Shown: positions 10,065-15,834 of the stretch, piece by piece
How positions within the stretch are numbered: the stretch's first letter is position 1
Layout of the letters: each line of letters begins with the position of its first letter
From: L227-5C sp038209275
GTDB taxonomy: Bacteria; Chloroflexota; Chloroflexia; Chloroheliales; Chloroheliaceae
DNA: 15,834 nt
Direction: 5' to 3'
Assembly (NCBI GenBank): GCA_038209275.1
Contig: JBBQXW010000158.1
Coordinates: 1 to 15,834 of the forward strand
The notes under the pieces: model-generated
The model's input: the letters and a program-made list of their open reading frames with translations, nothing else
Databases searched by the model: none
Told to the model about the DNA's origin: nothing
Made by a program: the position numbers and the translations under genes

Positions 10065-11723
10065 ATGCCCAAGAACAAGCGACCAAACAAAGCTAAACGG
10101 GGTGGTGGCCCACTTAGTGGTGGGCCAGCCGTTAATAGCCCACAGGCGCGCCAGCGTGAAATTCAGCGCCAGATGGAAGCCGCCGAGCGGCTGTGGAAAA
10201 AAGGCGACCCGGAAAGCGCCCTCGAAATGCTAAATGAAGTGCTGGTAAAGCATCCCAATAACGTTGATGTGCTTTTTATGAGCGCAATAATCTCGATTGA
10301 GGTTGGCGAATTACAAGATGCTTTAGATCAATTGGAGTTATCTGACCGACTCAGCCCGGACGACCCGGCAATATTGGGCTGTCTGGCATCGGTTTATTTG
10401 CTCACTAATAACCTGGCGCACGCGCTGATGGCTTATCGTCAGTTGCGTTCCGCCGATGAAGCCGGGGATATTTATGGCACGGAAGAGCGCGAACAACTTA
10501 AAGGACTTGAACAGATTTTTCAGGGCGAAGCTGATAAATATGAGGTAATGCGGGTCAAGATGGAACAGGCGATGCTGACGATGGAGCGGGGCGAACTGGC
10601 GGCGCTCCACAACGAGCCTGAAATTGGGATTCAACAGATGCAGCAGGCCGTTAATTTGTTGCCGGAGTGGTCGCCTGCCCGCAATAATCTGTCGCTGTAC
10701 CAGTGGAGTGCAGGACAGGCCGAAAAAGCTATCGAAACTCTTCGCCCGGTGGTGGATACGCTAGACCCGGAAGATTACCAGGCTCTGAGCAATTTAATTC
10801 ATCACCTGGCGCTGGCTGGACGTACCGAAGAAGCCCGCCCCTATTTGCAGCGTTTGCTAACCGTCTTTGAAAAGTTGACACCGCGCCTGGGCCAGAAAAA
10901 AGACCGCCCGCCTGAAGGCGCGCTGGATGTAGCCCTGCCACTTTATTATAAAACTGCCGATGCGCTGGCTGCGATGGAAGATGACCAACGCCTTTATGAA
11001 TTGCTCAAGCGTGGCGAAGAACTGAGCCTGGCATACGATACGCCTTTCTTTCGGTTGTTCGCGGCAGCCGCCTGGAATGTAGGACAATCAGAAGAAGCCC
11101 AGCGTTATTGGGCCAAAATGGAAGCCGACGAAAAAACGCCATTCGACCTGGGGATTCAACAGGCCATCACTCGCCCGCGCCCGCCCGATGCTTTGCCTTT
11201 GCGAATTCCCTATTACGATTTCAATGAATTAGTGCCGCCCGAAGTGCTGGGGCAGATGTTGCCTCTAATCGAAGGTACGCGCAGTTTTGACCACGAAAAG
11301 ATGCTGGCGGCTTATGCGCGTTATAAATCGCTCTATCCTTTTTTGCGGGCCGAACTGCAATTCTTTACTTTTAGTGAGACAGGACTGGTCTCGGCAATGC
11401 TGAAGGTTTTGATTAATTTTGGTACGCCGGAAGTAATTCAGGCACTCAAAGATTTTGCGCTAGGTGTAGATGGAGCAGAAGAAGCCCGTCGCATTACTGT
11501 TTCGGCTCTCATTAAGATGGAGCAATTGTCACCTGATAGTCCTATTCGTTTCTGGCAGGAAAATCCGGCTGGTTGGCAAGAAATCTCTCTTGCTGATTTC
11601 CCACCTTCCGAATTTGATATTCAAATCATCGAGGAAGGAGAAGGAGAAAGGGGTGCAAATGATGTGCTTACTTCGGCATTATCTACCGAAGAAATTCAAC
11701 CGAAATCAGAAACTGGAAATTAG
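10065..11723 (+). CDS. TPR-repeat protein
   Basis: A 552-aa soluble protein. A basic, Gly-rich N-terminus (residues 1-27, MPKNKRPNKAKRGGG...) is followed by tetratricopeptide repeats: WKKGDPESALEMLNEVLVKHPNN (about 44-66), EVGELQDALDQLELSDRLSPDDP (79-101), LLTNNLAHALMAYRQL, and later EPEIGIQQMQQAVNLLPEW and SAGQAEKAIETLRPVVDTLDPED. The C-terminal half (about 300-552) is helical with no recognisable catalytic motif and an acidic tail. TPRs form protein-protein scaffolds; the partner is unknown. The ribosome-binding site is weak (GAAAGAG). Two strong hairpins occupy its leader. The HNH gene begins 20 nt downstream and may be co-transcribed. Tandem heptamers overlap the stop codon. Confidence 0.9.
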   Translation: MPKNKRPNKAKRGGGPLSGGPAVNSPQARQREIQRQMEAAERLWKKGDPESALEMLNEVLVKHPNNVDVLFMSAIISIEVGELQDALDQLELSDRLSPDDPAILGCLASVYLLTNNLAHALMAYRQLRSADEAGDIYGTEEREQLKGLEQIFQGEADKYEVMRVKMEQAMLTMERGELAALHNEPEIGIQQMQQAVNLLPEWSPARNNLSLYQWSAGQAEKAIETLRPVVDTLDPEDYQALSNLIHHLALAGRTEEARPYLQRLLTVFEKLTPRLGQKKDRPPEGALDVALPLYYKTADALAAMEDDQRLYELLKRGEELSLAYDTPFFRLFAAAAWNVGQSEEAQRYWAKMEADEKTPFDLGIQQAITRPRPPDALPLRIPYYDFNELVPPEVLGQMLPLIEGTRSFDHEKMLAAYARYKSLYPFLRAELQFFTFSETGLVSAMLKVLINFGTPEVIQALKDFALGVDGAEEARRITVSALIKMEQLSPDSPIRFWQENPAGWQEISLADFPPSEFDIQIIEEGEGERGANDVLTSALSTEEIQPKSETGN

Positions 11724-11735
11724 AAACTAGAAACT
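11708..11735 (+). repeat. Heptamer run over the TPR gene stop codon
   Basis: AGAAACT GGAAATT AGAAACT AGAAACT: four tandem heptamers, three identical, covering the last codons and TAG stop (11721-11723) of the TPR gene. Part of the heptamer-repeat habit seen across the window. Confidence 0.75.
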
Positions 11736-11743
11736 TTGGAGTT

Positions 11744-12100
11744 GTGAAATCCGCAGCAACTGTTGAATTGATGCGTCAGATTGCCCAGACCGATGCTACT
11801 TTTGAGCGGGTAGATGAACAATGGCTGGGCAAATGCCTGATTTGTAATGGGCGATTGAGTTTTCGCCATAGCGACGGGTTTGGCGCGAATATCGAGCATA
11901 TTTATCCGCGTGTCCTCGGTGGTACTGACCAACTGACCAACCTGGGCCTCACTCATCCCGGTTGTAACGGCGAAAAAGGCCGTCATTGGGATTCGCCTCG
12001 CCGTCATCGCCAACCCGCCCGTAATGCGGCCTATCAGGAAATAATCGAGCGCCTCAAAGCCCGCCGCCTCGAACGCTGGCGGGAGAAGGGGAAGGGATGA
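11744..12100 (+). CDS. HNH endonuclease-domain protein
   Basis: A 118-aa HNH (beta-beta-alpha metal finger) protein. It has a zinc-type CLIC (Cys31, Cys34), the core IEHIYPRVLGG (His52 as catalytic histidine), TNLGLTHPGCNGEKG with Asn66, His71 and Cys74, and a basic C-terminal tail rich in Arg. Such domains cut or nick DNA and occur in restriction, phage, intron and repair contexts; nothing here specifies which. There is no methylase or other defence gene beside it. The start is uncertain: GTG at 11744 has GGAG only 2 nt upstream, and ATG at 11771 (residue 10) would keep the whole domain. It follows the TPR gene by 20 nt. Confidence 0.88.
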   Translation: MKSAATVELMRQIAQTDATFERVDEQWLGKCLICNGRLSFRHSDGFGANIEHIYPRVLGGTDQLTNLGLTHPGCNGEKGRHWDSPRRHRQPARNAAYQEIIERLKARRLERWREKGKG

Positions 12101-12142
12101 GGAGAAGGAGAAGGAGAAGGAAAAGGAGAAGGAAAAGGAGAA
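12101..12142 (+). repeat. GGAGAA hexamer tract
   Basis: Seven hexamers of GGAGAA or GGAAAA begin directly after the HNH stop codon. A purine-only simple repeat with a multiple-of-three period. Confidence 0.85.
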
Positions 12143-12492
12143 GGAAGGGATTTATGGTTAGGCAGGTGTTGGATTTCCTAATCATTTCAACCTGAGCCTT
12201 AAAATTTTGAGCATCCAACCACCACTTGAAAGAGTAATTTGGTAAGCTGGCAAAAATGAAACATTTGCCCATAGAATGATGTCATATGGTTGAGGGGAAA
12301 TAGAATGATAAATTGATTGGCAACTTATCATTTATCTATTAGCACTTTTACAGGATGTTTAATACTAGATTAGTTTGTAATTCAGTTATAAGCGCACAGG
12401 GTTAATTATTTAGTTCAATCACATCGTGCAGACTTCTGGTATTTTTCTATCCAAAGGCAGACAGTCCACAAAGATTGTGGGAAGTAGGTTCG
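12143..12492. other. Non-coding stretch, no clear features
   Basis: AT-rich sequence between the HNH gene and the 3' end of the transposon-associated remnant. Only small hairpins are visible: AATGATAA (12304-12311) with TTATCATT (12325-12332), and CCACAA/TTGTGG at 12466-12480. No T-tract, promoter or coding potential convinced me. Confidence 0.5.
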
Positions 12493-12743
12493 CTATTCGC
12501 ATAACCACTGCACCTTTGATAATCGAATAAGCACAAATTGCAACCAGGGCAAGCCATTTAGGTCTACACCGGCTAATTCCACCGGACTATAACCGGCTCG
12601 TCTCGCTCCTGGCCCAAAACGCCGGAAATTATGGACGATGCCCCAAGCACTCAAAGTTGCTTTGCCCCCTTCGTCTATCCTAAATTGTTGCACGCCATAC
12701 GGGTGTGCCGAACTTGCGCTCCAAGCGAACAAATATTCGGCGG

Positions 12744-12758
12744 GTACCCTCTGGGTGC
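12744..12758. repeat. GTACCCTCTGGGTGC repeat (second copy at 2356-2370)
   Basis: The 15-nt sequence is identical at 2356-2370 and 12744-12758 and has the palindromic core ACCC-TCT-GGGT. Here it lies inside the decayed transposon-associated gene; at 2356 it lies next to the REP pair. Confidence 0.7.
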
Positions 12759-12989
12759 CAATGCCAGGGAGTGCGGGGATGAACGAAATAGTGGGCTTTA
12801 GGTTCGCCACTGGAAGTAAGTTGAGCCTGTCGACGGGTGCCCGCCCGGTAAGTATCCTCGTCCTCGTGGGAGAGGTTATCTTCGAGCGTGTTTTGAACCA
12901 CATAACTATCGTAAAGGCAGCGCGGCACTAAAATAGAGGGGTAGACCGTCCAGGTTTTGAGGCAAAGGGGGCAGTAGACCCGCCCAATT

Positions 12990-13014
12990 GTAGTGCTGAG
13001 GCGCAGCCCCTCAG
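12990..13014. repeat. GTAG-type palindrome within the remnant gene
   Basis: GTAG (12990-12993) followed by CTGAGG (12996-13001) and CCTCAG (13009-13014) as inverted arms. The same GTAG-plus-palindrome plan as the other REP-like units, read on the minus strand as TTEGLRLSTT. Confidence 0.55.
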
Positions 13015-13219
13015 TGGTGATGATACAGCGCCTGGGGTAGCTACCGTGATAGCCCAGCCGAGTAGTTTCGTCCGATTTACCCTCCGCTTTATGGCCTTTC
13101 AAGAGGTCAGGGGGATAATGCTGGTTAACCAGCTTTGTAAAAGTGCGATGCTCACTCAAAATTTGCTCATACTCGGCCAAGTTTTTGCCTAAATCAAGCA
13201 TTAAGGGTATATTTTTCAC

Positions 13220-13552
13220 GGGTTTGCTTTCTAAGTGAATTGGTCTGCTGGATACAAACTAATTCAATTTAACAAAGGAAACCCACCTTGCCAAGTATTT
13301 AAGCTTTACCACATAACTTGTGGACTATCTGATAAATCAAAAGCCTTGAATATTTGATATTGATCTTCCCCAAACCCAAAGGCAAAAGTTACAGCAAACC
13401 CCGATTTTTAGTAATTTTGTTCTATTCCTTAATTCAATTTTGTGGTATACTTGAGCCTGTAAAATATTTTCCGCTGTGTTGAATCGGCTTTAATTTGTTG
13501 GAATTATTCTTTGGTTTGAGGCTGAAGAAAAGGGATTAGTAGAAACTTTGAT
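13220..13552. other. AT-rich intergenic region upstream of the small membrane gene and ruvB
   Basis: No coding potential on either strand. The only clear signal is the extended -10 at 13443-13451. No IS ends or repeats were recognised. Confidence 0.5.
13443..13451 (+). promoter_or_regulatory. Extended -10 promoter for the 13553-ruvB operon
   Basis: TGGTATACT gives TGN plus TATACT, one base from TATAAT. No clear -35. Initiation near 13458 would leave a leader of about 95 nt before the first gene. Confidence 0.45.
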
Positions 13553-13762
13553 ATGAGAAAAACGACGCAAAGTTCAAAAAAAGATTGGTGGCTAATAGGG
13601 TTGGTGCTGCTGGTGACGGTCAGCCTGTTCGCCTTCGGTATTTTTCTCGTTCTCAACGAGGTTTACCCTAACGGCATCAATGGCTGGACGGTGCTGGGCA
13701 TAGCTACCGCCAGCGCCATTCTGGCGCTCTGGTTTATCCTAAAACGAATGAAAAAAGTATGA
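13553..13762 (+). CDS. Small two-helix membrane protein coupled to ruvB
   Basis: A 69-aa protein: a charged N-terminus (MRKTTQSSKKDWW), helix 1 at about 14-34 (LIGLVLLVTVSLFAFGIFLVL), a short polar loop NEVYPNGING, helix 2 at about 45-63, and a basic tail KRMKKV. Both termini probably face the cytoplasm. No family recognised. Its TGA stop overlaps the ruvB ATG (ATGA at 13759-13762), so ruvB translation is probably coupled to it. No clear ribosome-binding site precedes its own ATG. The overlap and the open frame support a real gene. Confidence 0.75.
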   Translation: MRKTTQSSKKDWWLIGLVLLVTVSLFAFGIFLVLNEVYPNGINGWTVLGIATASAILALWFILKRMKKV

Positions 13763-14850
13763 GCAACGAACGACCTATTTCTGGCAAGGGCCGCCCTGAT
13801 GAAAAGGCTTTTGAAGCGACCCTCCGCCCGCGCCGCATTGCGGACTATATCGGGCAGGACAAAGTAAAAGATAATCTTCAGATTCTGATTGATGCTGCCA
13901 AAGCCCGCAAAGAGCCGCTTGACCACGTTTTGTTCTACGGCCCGCCCGGTCTGGGGAAAACCACTATTTCTAACGTTATTGCCGCCGAGATGGGCGTGCA
14001 TATTCGCGTTACCAGTGGCCCGGCTATCGAACGAGCGGGTGATTTAGTAGCAATTTTAACCAACCTCAAAAAAGAAGATATTTTATTCATAGACGAAATT
14101 CACCGTCTCAACCGCACTATCGAAGAAGTTTTGTATCCGGCAATGGAAGATTTCGCGGTAGACCTGATTACGGGCAAAGGCCCAAGCGCCCAGAGTATTC
14201 ATCTTCGCTTGCCCAAGTTCACTATTGTCGGTGCGACTACCCGGCTGGCGCTGCTCACTGCCCCTTTGCGAGACCGCTTTGGAGCGGTTTTCCGGCTCGA
14301 ATTTTATGACCAGAAGGCGATGGAGCTGATTGTCACCCGCAGCGCCGCTATTTTGAAAATCGAGATTGACCCGGATGGCGCGGCTGAAATTGCTCGCCGC
14401 TCTCGTGGCACGCCGCGTGTCGCTAACCGCTTGCTCAAGCGTGTCCGCGACTATGCCCAGGTACGGGCCGATGGTAAAATCACCCAGCCTGTCGCCGCCG
14501 AAGCCCTCATCCGACTTGATGTGGACGAGCTTGGCCTGGATGAGGGAGACCGGCGCGTTCTCACCGCCATTATTGATAAATTCGACGGTGGCCCGGTTGG
14601 TATCGAAACTATTGCTGCCTCAACCAGTGAAGAAGTAGACGCTGTTATGGACGTTTACGAACCCTATCTCCTGCAACTCGGCTTTATTGCCCGCACCCCG
14701 CGTGGTCGCATCGTCACCCGCCACGCCTACGACCACCTGGGCAAAAAACCTACCACCCGCGCCCGCGAACGCCTGGGACTCTTTGAAGAGGCTGTGACCT
14801 TGCAGCAACCTACCCTGTGGTCTGCTGCTACCCCTGACGAAGAAAACTAA
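13759..14850 (+). CDS. ruvB: Holliday junction branch migration helicase RuvB
   Basis: A full-length 363-aa RuvB, the hexameric AAA+ motor that with RuvA drives branch migration of Holliday junctions. Motifs in order: LRPRRIADYIGQ (22-33), Walker A GPPGLGKTT (61-69), TSGPAIERAGDL (85-96), Walker B LFIDEIHRL (109-117), sensor 1 and arginine-finger region VGATTRLALLTAPLRDRFG (157-175; Arg171), sensor 2 RGTPRVANRLL, and a C-terminal winged helix with DEGDRRVL, GGPVGIETIA and EPYLLQLGFIARTPRGR. No ruvA or ruvC lies in this window. The start overlaps the upstream stop by 4 nt. Confidence 0.98.
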   Translation: MSNERPISGKGRPDEKAFEATLRPRRIADYIGQDKVKDNLQILIDAAKARKEPLDHVLFYGPPGLGKTTISNVIAAEMGVHIRVTSGPAIERAGDLVAILTNLKKEDILFIDEIHRLNRTIEEVLYPAMEDFAVDLITGKGPSAQSIHLRLPKFTIVGATTRLALLTAPLRDRFGAVFRLEFYDQKAMELIVTRSAAILKIEIDPDGAAEIARRSRGTPRVANRLLKRVRDYAQVRADGKITQPVAAEALIRLDVDELGLDEGDRRVLTAIIDKFDGGPVGIETIAASTSEEVDAVMDVYEPYLLQLGFIARTPRGRIVTRHAYDHLGKKPTTRARERLGLFEEAVTLQQPTLWSAATPDEEN

Positions 14851-14859
14851 ACTATCCAC

Positions 14860-14886
14860 CGCAGAGGACGCAAAGGACGCAGAGAA
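14860..14886 (+). repeat. CGCAGAGGA nonamer repeats after ruvB
   Basis: Three tandem nonamers: CGCAGAGGA, CGCAAAGGA, CGCAGAGAA, starting 9 nt after the ruvB stop. A short intergenic tandem repeat of unknown role. Confidence 0.75.
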
Positions 14887-14930
14887 AAATTGAATAAGCG
14901 TCTTCTTACCTATGCCTTAACTCCTAATTA

Positions 14931-14939
14931 TGATAAAAT
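14931..14939 (+). promoter_or_regulatory. Extended -10 promoter for the toxin-antitoxin operon
   Basis: TGATAAAAT is TGN plus TAAAAT, placed about 50 nt before the antitoxin ATG. No good -35 was found. Confidence 0.4.
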
Positions 14940-14988
14940 TCGCATGGCAAAAATATTAACCGACGCAAGCGCAGCAGGAGGAAGTTGT

Positions 14989-15240
14989 ATGTCACGGCAA
15001 GAAATTCTGGAAGAAATAAAAAGACTTACTCCAGAAGAACGTTTGGTTCTTTTTGAAGACACCTTCCAGTTGATAAGACAAGACCTGAGTCGGGTAGAGC
15101 AACCCCTTTCCAGAGAGGAAAGAAAGCGTCAACTAGCTGAACAGGCTAAATTAGCACTGCCTTACTACCAGAACGATGAAGAATTAACAATCTTCACCGC
15201 CCTTGATGGAGAAGATGTCTACGATTATGAAGAGGAATGA
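14989..15240 (+). CDS. Antitoxin-like partner of the MazF toxin
   Basis: An 83-aa acidic, helical protein: MSRQEILEEIKRLTPEERL at the start, a basic linker EERKRQLAEQ, and a very acidic tail (DGEDVYDYEEE). This fits antitoxins that bind the toxin through a disordered acidic C-terminus, although no DNA-binding fold is obvious. The ATG at 14989 is chosen because AGGAGGAAG lies 4-12 nt upstream; an in-frame ATG and longer reading frame back to 14890 have no such site. The gene overlaps the toxin start by 14 nt, the usual antitoxin-first order. The first 50 nt are nearly repeated at 15582. Confidence 0.82.
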   Translation: MSRQEILEEIKRLTPEERLVLFEDTFQLIRQDLSRVEQPLSREERKRQLAEQAKLALPYYQNDEELTIFTALDGEDVYDYEEE

Positions 15241-15565
15241 AATTTGGTTGGTTGATCTAAACCCAACTTTAGGTACCGAAATGAAGAAAACTCGACCTGT
15301 TGTTATTGTTAATGACGATTATATTGGTATTTTGCCCTTAAAGGTTGTAGTGCCTATTACCAATAGAAAAGACTGGCATACTCCTATGTCCTGGTTAGTT
15401 CGGTTAGAACCAACTACATTAAATGGCCTCAGCAAGCTTTCGTCGGCAGATACTTTTCAGATACGCTCGGTCTCACAAGGAAGATTTATCCGACGCTTAG
15501 GAGAACTTTCTGATATAGAGATGCAAGAGATTGTTAAAGCTTTGAAAACTGTTTTAGATATTTAG
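15227..15565 (+). CDS. mazF: MazF/PemK-family endoribonuclease toxin
   Basis: A 113-aa toxin of the MazF/PemK (CcdB-like fold) family, which cleaves mRNA at short sequence motifs and is neutralised by the upstream antitoxin. Diagnostic features: MKRNEIWLVDLNPTLGTEMKKTRPVVIVN at the N-terminus (given here across two blocks: NEIWLVDLNPTLG and KTRPVVIV), PLKVVVPITNR in the middle, then SSADTFQIRSVSQGRFIRRLG near the C-terminus. All are typical and the length is normal. The start at 15227 matches the family, although GGAG at 15208 would suit an ATG at 15215 better; both lie inside the antitoxin gene. Confidence 0.93.
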   Translation: MKRNEIWLVDLNPTLGTEMKKTRPVVIVNDDYIGILPLKVVVPITNRKDWHTPMSWLVRLEPTTLNGLSKLSSADTFQIRSVSQGRFIRRLGELSDIEMQEIVKALKTVLDI

Positions 15566-15581
15566 CAGTGTTTGAGGAACT

Positions 15582-15701
15582 ATGTCACGGCAAGAAATTT
15601 TGGAAGAACTAAAAAAGCTTCCGGCTGAAGAACTTGTAGAAATTATCAAAAATGCCATGCAATTTCTGCCTGACGAAGAGCTTCTAAATTTAGACTCATG
15701 A
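15582..15701 (+). CDS. Second antitoxin-like short ORF, probably truncated
   Basis: A 39-aa frame reading MSRQEILEELKKLPAEELVE and ending FLPDEELLNLDS. Its first nine residues and nearly all of its first 30 nt match the antitoxin at 14989, so it is a related gene start. GAGG lies 4 nt upstream, so it could be translated. It stops about 50 nt before the transposase start, suggesting that an insertion removed the rest of a second antitoxin and perhaps its toxin. It could also be a complete short antitoxin homologue. Confidence 0.6.
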   Translation: MSRQEILEELKKLPAEELVEIIKNAMQFLPDEELLNLDS

Positions 15702-15704
15702 TTC

Positions 15705-15756
15705 GCTCATTTTACTTGCCAGTTCAAACTGGTTTAGTTAAACTGGCTAAATGAGC
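15705..15756 (+). repeat. Imperfect hairpin spanning the transposase start codon
   Basis: GCTCATTT (15705-15712) pairs with AAATGAGC (15749-15756), and GCCAGTT (15718-15724) with AACTGGC (15741-15747). AAC and five T follow. The transposase ATG (15751) is inside the right arm. It may be the left end of the IS, or a terminator-like or start-masking structure. Confidence 0.55.
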
Positions 15757-15834
15757 AACTTTTTAGATATTTCAACTGAACGAGTGGATGACCTTCCACT
15801 CTTGCTGGCTGTCCTTAACCACAAAATGGCCCTG
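15751..15834 (+). CDS. Transposase N-terminus, IS1634/DUF4277 type (runs off the window)
   Basis: Twenty-eight codons reading MSNFLDISTERVDDLPLLLA then VLNHKMAL to the window edge. The STERVDDLPLLLAVL segment matches the N-terminal DUF4277 domain of IS1634-group transposases. The catalytic DDE region is outside the window. No ribosome-binding site is seen, and a hairpin covers the ATG. The family is recalled from this short motif, so it is moderately certain. Confidence 0.7.
   Translation, partial: MSNFLDISTERVDDLPLLLAVLNHKMAL

Larger units (their letters stand above)
12493..13219 (-). pseudogene. Frameshifted DUF6431-like (transposon-associated) protein remnant
   Basis: Two overlapping minus-strand frames give the two halves of one protein. 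The first (from GTG 13219) has LGYHGSYPRR, then VYCPLCLKTWTVYP and LVPRCLYDSYVVQNTLED, the zinc-ribbon and Pro-rich pattern of DUF6431-type proteins linked to insertion sequences. The second frame, from about 12840 down to 12493, supplies the C-terminal half (FIPALPG, SPVELAGVDLNGLPWLQ, ending KVQWLCE). A short third-frame stretch near 12845 (PSTGSTYFQWRT) looks like the missing join, so there are probably two frameshifts. The usual first CxxC before LGYHG is replaced by GHKAEG. No ribosome-binding site is seen. Likely decayed; sequencing error or programmed frameshift is less likely. The family name comes from motif memory. Confidence 0.65.

Noticed and set aside
12054..12272. Minus-strand 72-codon frame with a Leu-rich stretch.
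   Set aside because: The poly-Leu run is the complement of the GGAGAA hexamer tract, with no ribosome-binding site or homology.
14890..14988. A 33-codon N-terminal extension of the antitoxin.
   Set aside because: AGGAGGAAG sits directly before the internal ATG at 14989, a likely promoter lies within the extension, and the paralogous start at 15582 begins at the same MSRQEI.
15698..15754. An 18-codon frame overlapping the short antitoxin stop.
   Set aside because: Too short, no ribosome-binding site, and it covers the hairpin before the transposase.

Overview
The window looks like a chromosomal segment of an uncultured or poorly characterised bacterium, most likely a Chloroflexota member. 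This is an inference from three things: a mycoredoxin-like domain fused to thioredoxin reductase, a large GT-C-like membrane protein of a type common in that phylum, and very heavy loading with short repeats. No rRNA or tRNA gene was seen. Most genes are housekeeping or envelope genes, and mobile or accessory DNA collects toward the right end.

Layout. Positions 1-2139 (minus strand) hold the 5' end of a transketolase gene and an FGGY sugar kinase, separated by a 34-bp perfect inverted repeat built of ATTTACG heptamers. Positions 2383-3666 (minus) encode a glutaredoxin/mycoredoxin-thioredoxin reductase fusion. Positions 4022-4954 encode an unrecognised eight-helix membrane protein. Positions 5159-7666 encode a large GT-C-like membrane protein with two repeat-built in-frame insertions. 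A perfect bidirectional terminator follows. Positions 7720-9150 (minus) are a two-gene operon, ccdA followed by a TlpA/ResA-like lipoprotein. A Gln-rich small protein (9507-9830), a TPR protein (10065-11723) and an HNH nuclease (11744-12100) come next, then a frameshifted DUF6431-like transposon-associated remnant (12493-13219, minus). A small two-helix membrane protein is translationally coupled to ruvB (13553-14850). The window ends with a MazEF-like toxin-antitoxin pair, a second antitoxin-like start, and the first codons of an IS1634/DUF4277-type transposase that runs off the edge.

The most notable observation is the TlpA-like gene. An in-frame TGA at 8020-8022 sits exactly where the first cysteine of the CxxC active site belongs. 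The second cysteine and the rest of the thioredoxin fold continue in frame. A stem-loop just downstream meets the published bacterial SECIS geometry (16 nt from UGA to the apical loop, G at loop position 2). The simplest reading is a selenocysteine-containing (UxxC) extracytoplasmic thiol reductase, fed electrons by the adjacent CcdA, which would in turn draw on cytoplasmic thioredoxin-type proteins. A nonsense mutation is the main alternative. A 15-bp sequence is shared by the upstream regions of this operon and of the thioredoxin reductase gene, on the same strand and at similar distances, hinting at co-regulation.

The second theme is repeats. There are tandem heptamers (ATTTACG, TTCAAAA, GTTCAAA, GTTCCAA, TTTCTGG, AGAAACT) and several short REP-like palindromes, most carrying a 5' GTAG. 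They occur between genes as inverted pairs, but also inside the coding region 5159-7666 as three spaced copies plus a duplicated 27-nt unit, all without breaking the frame.
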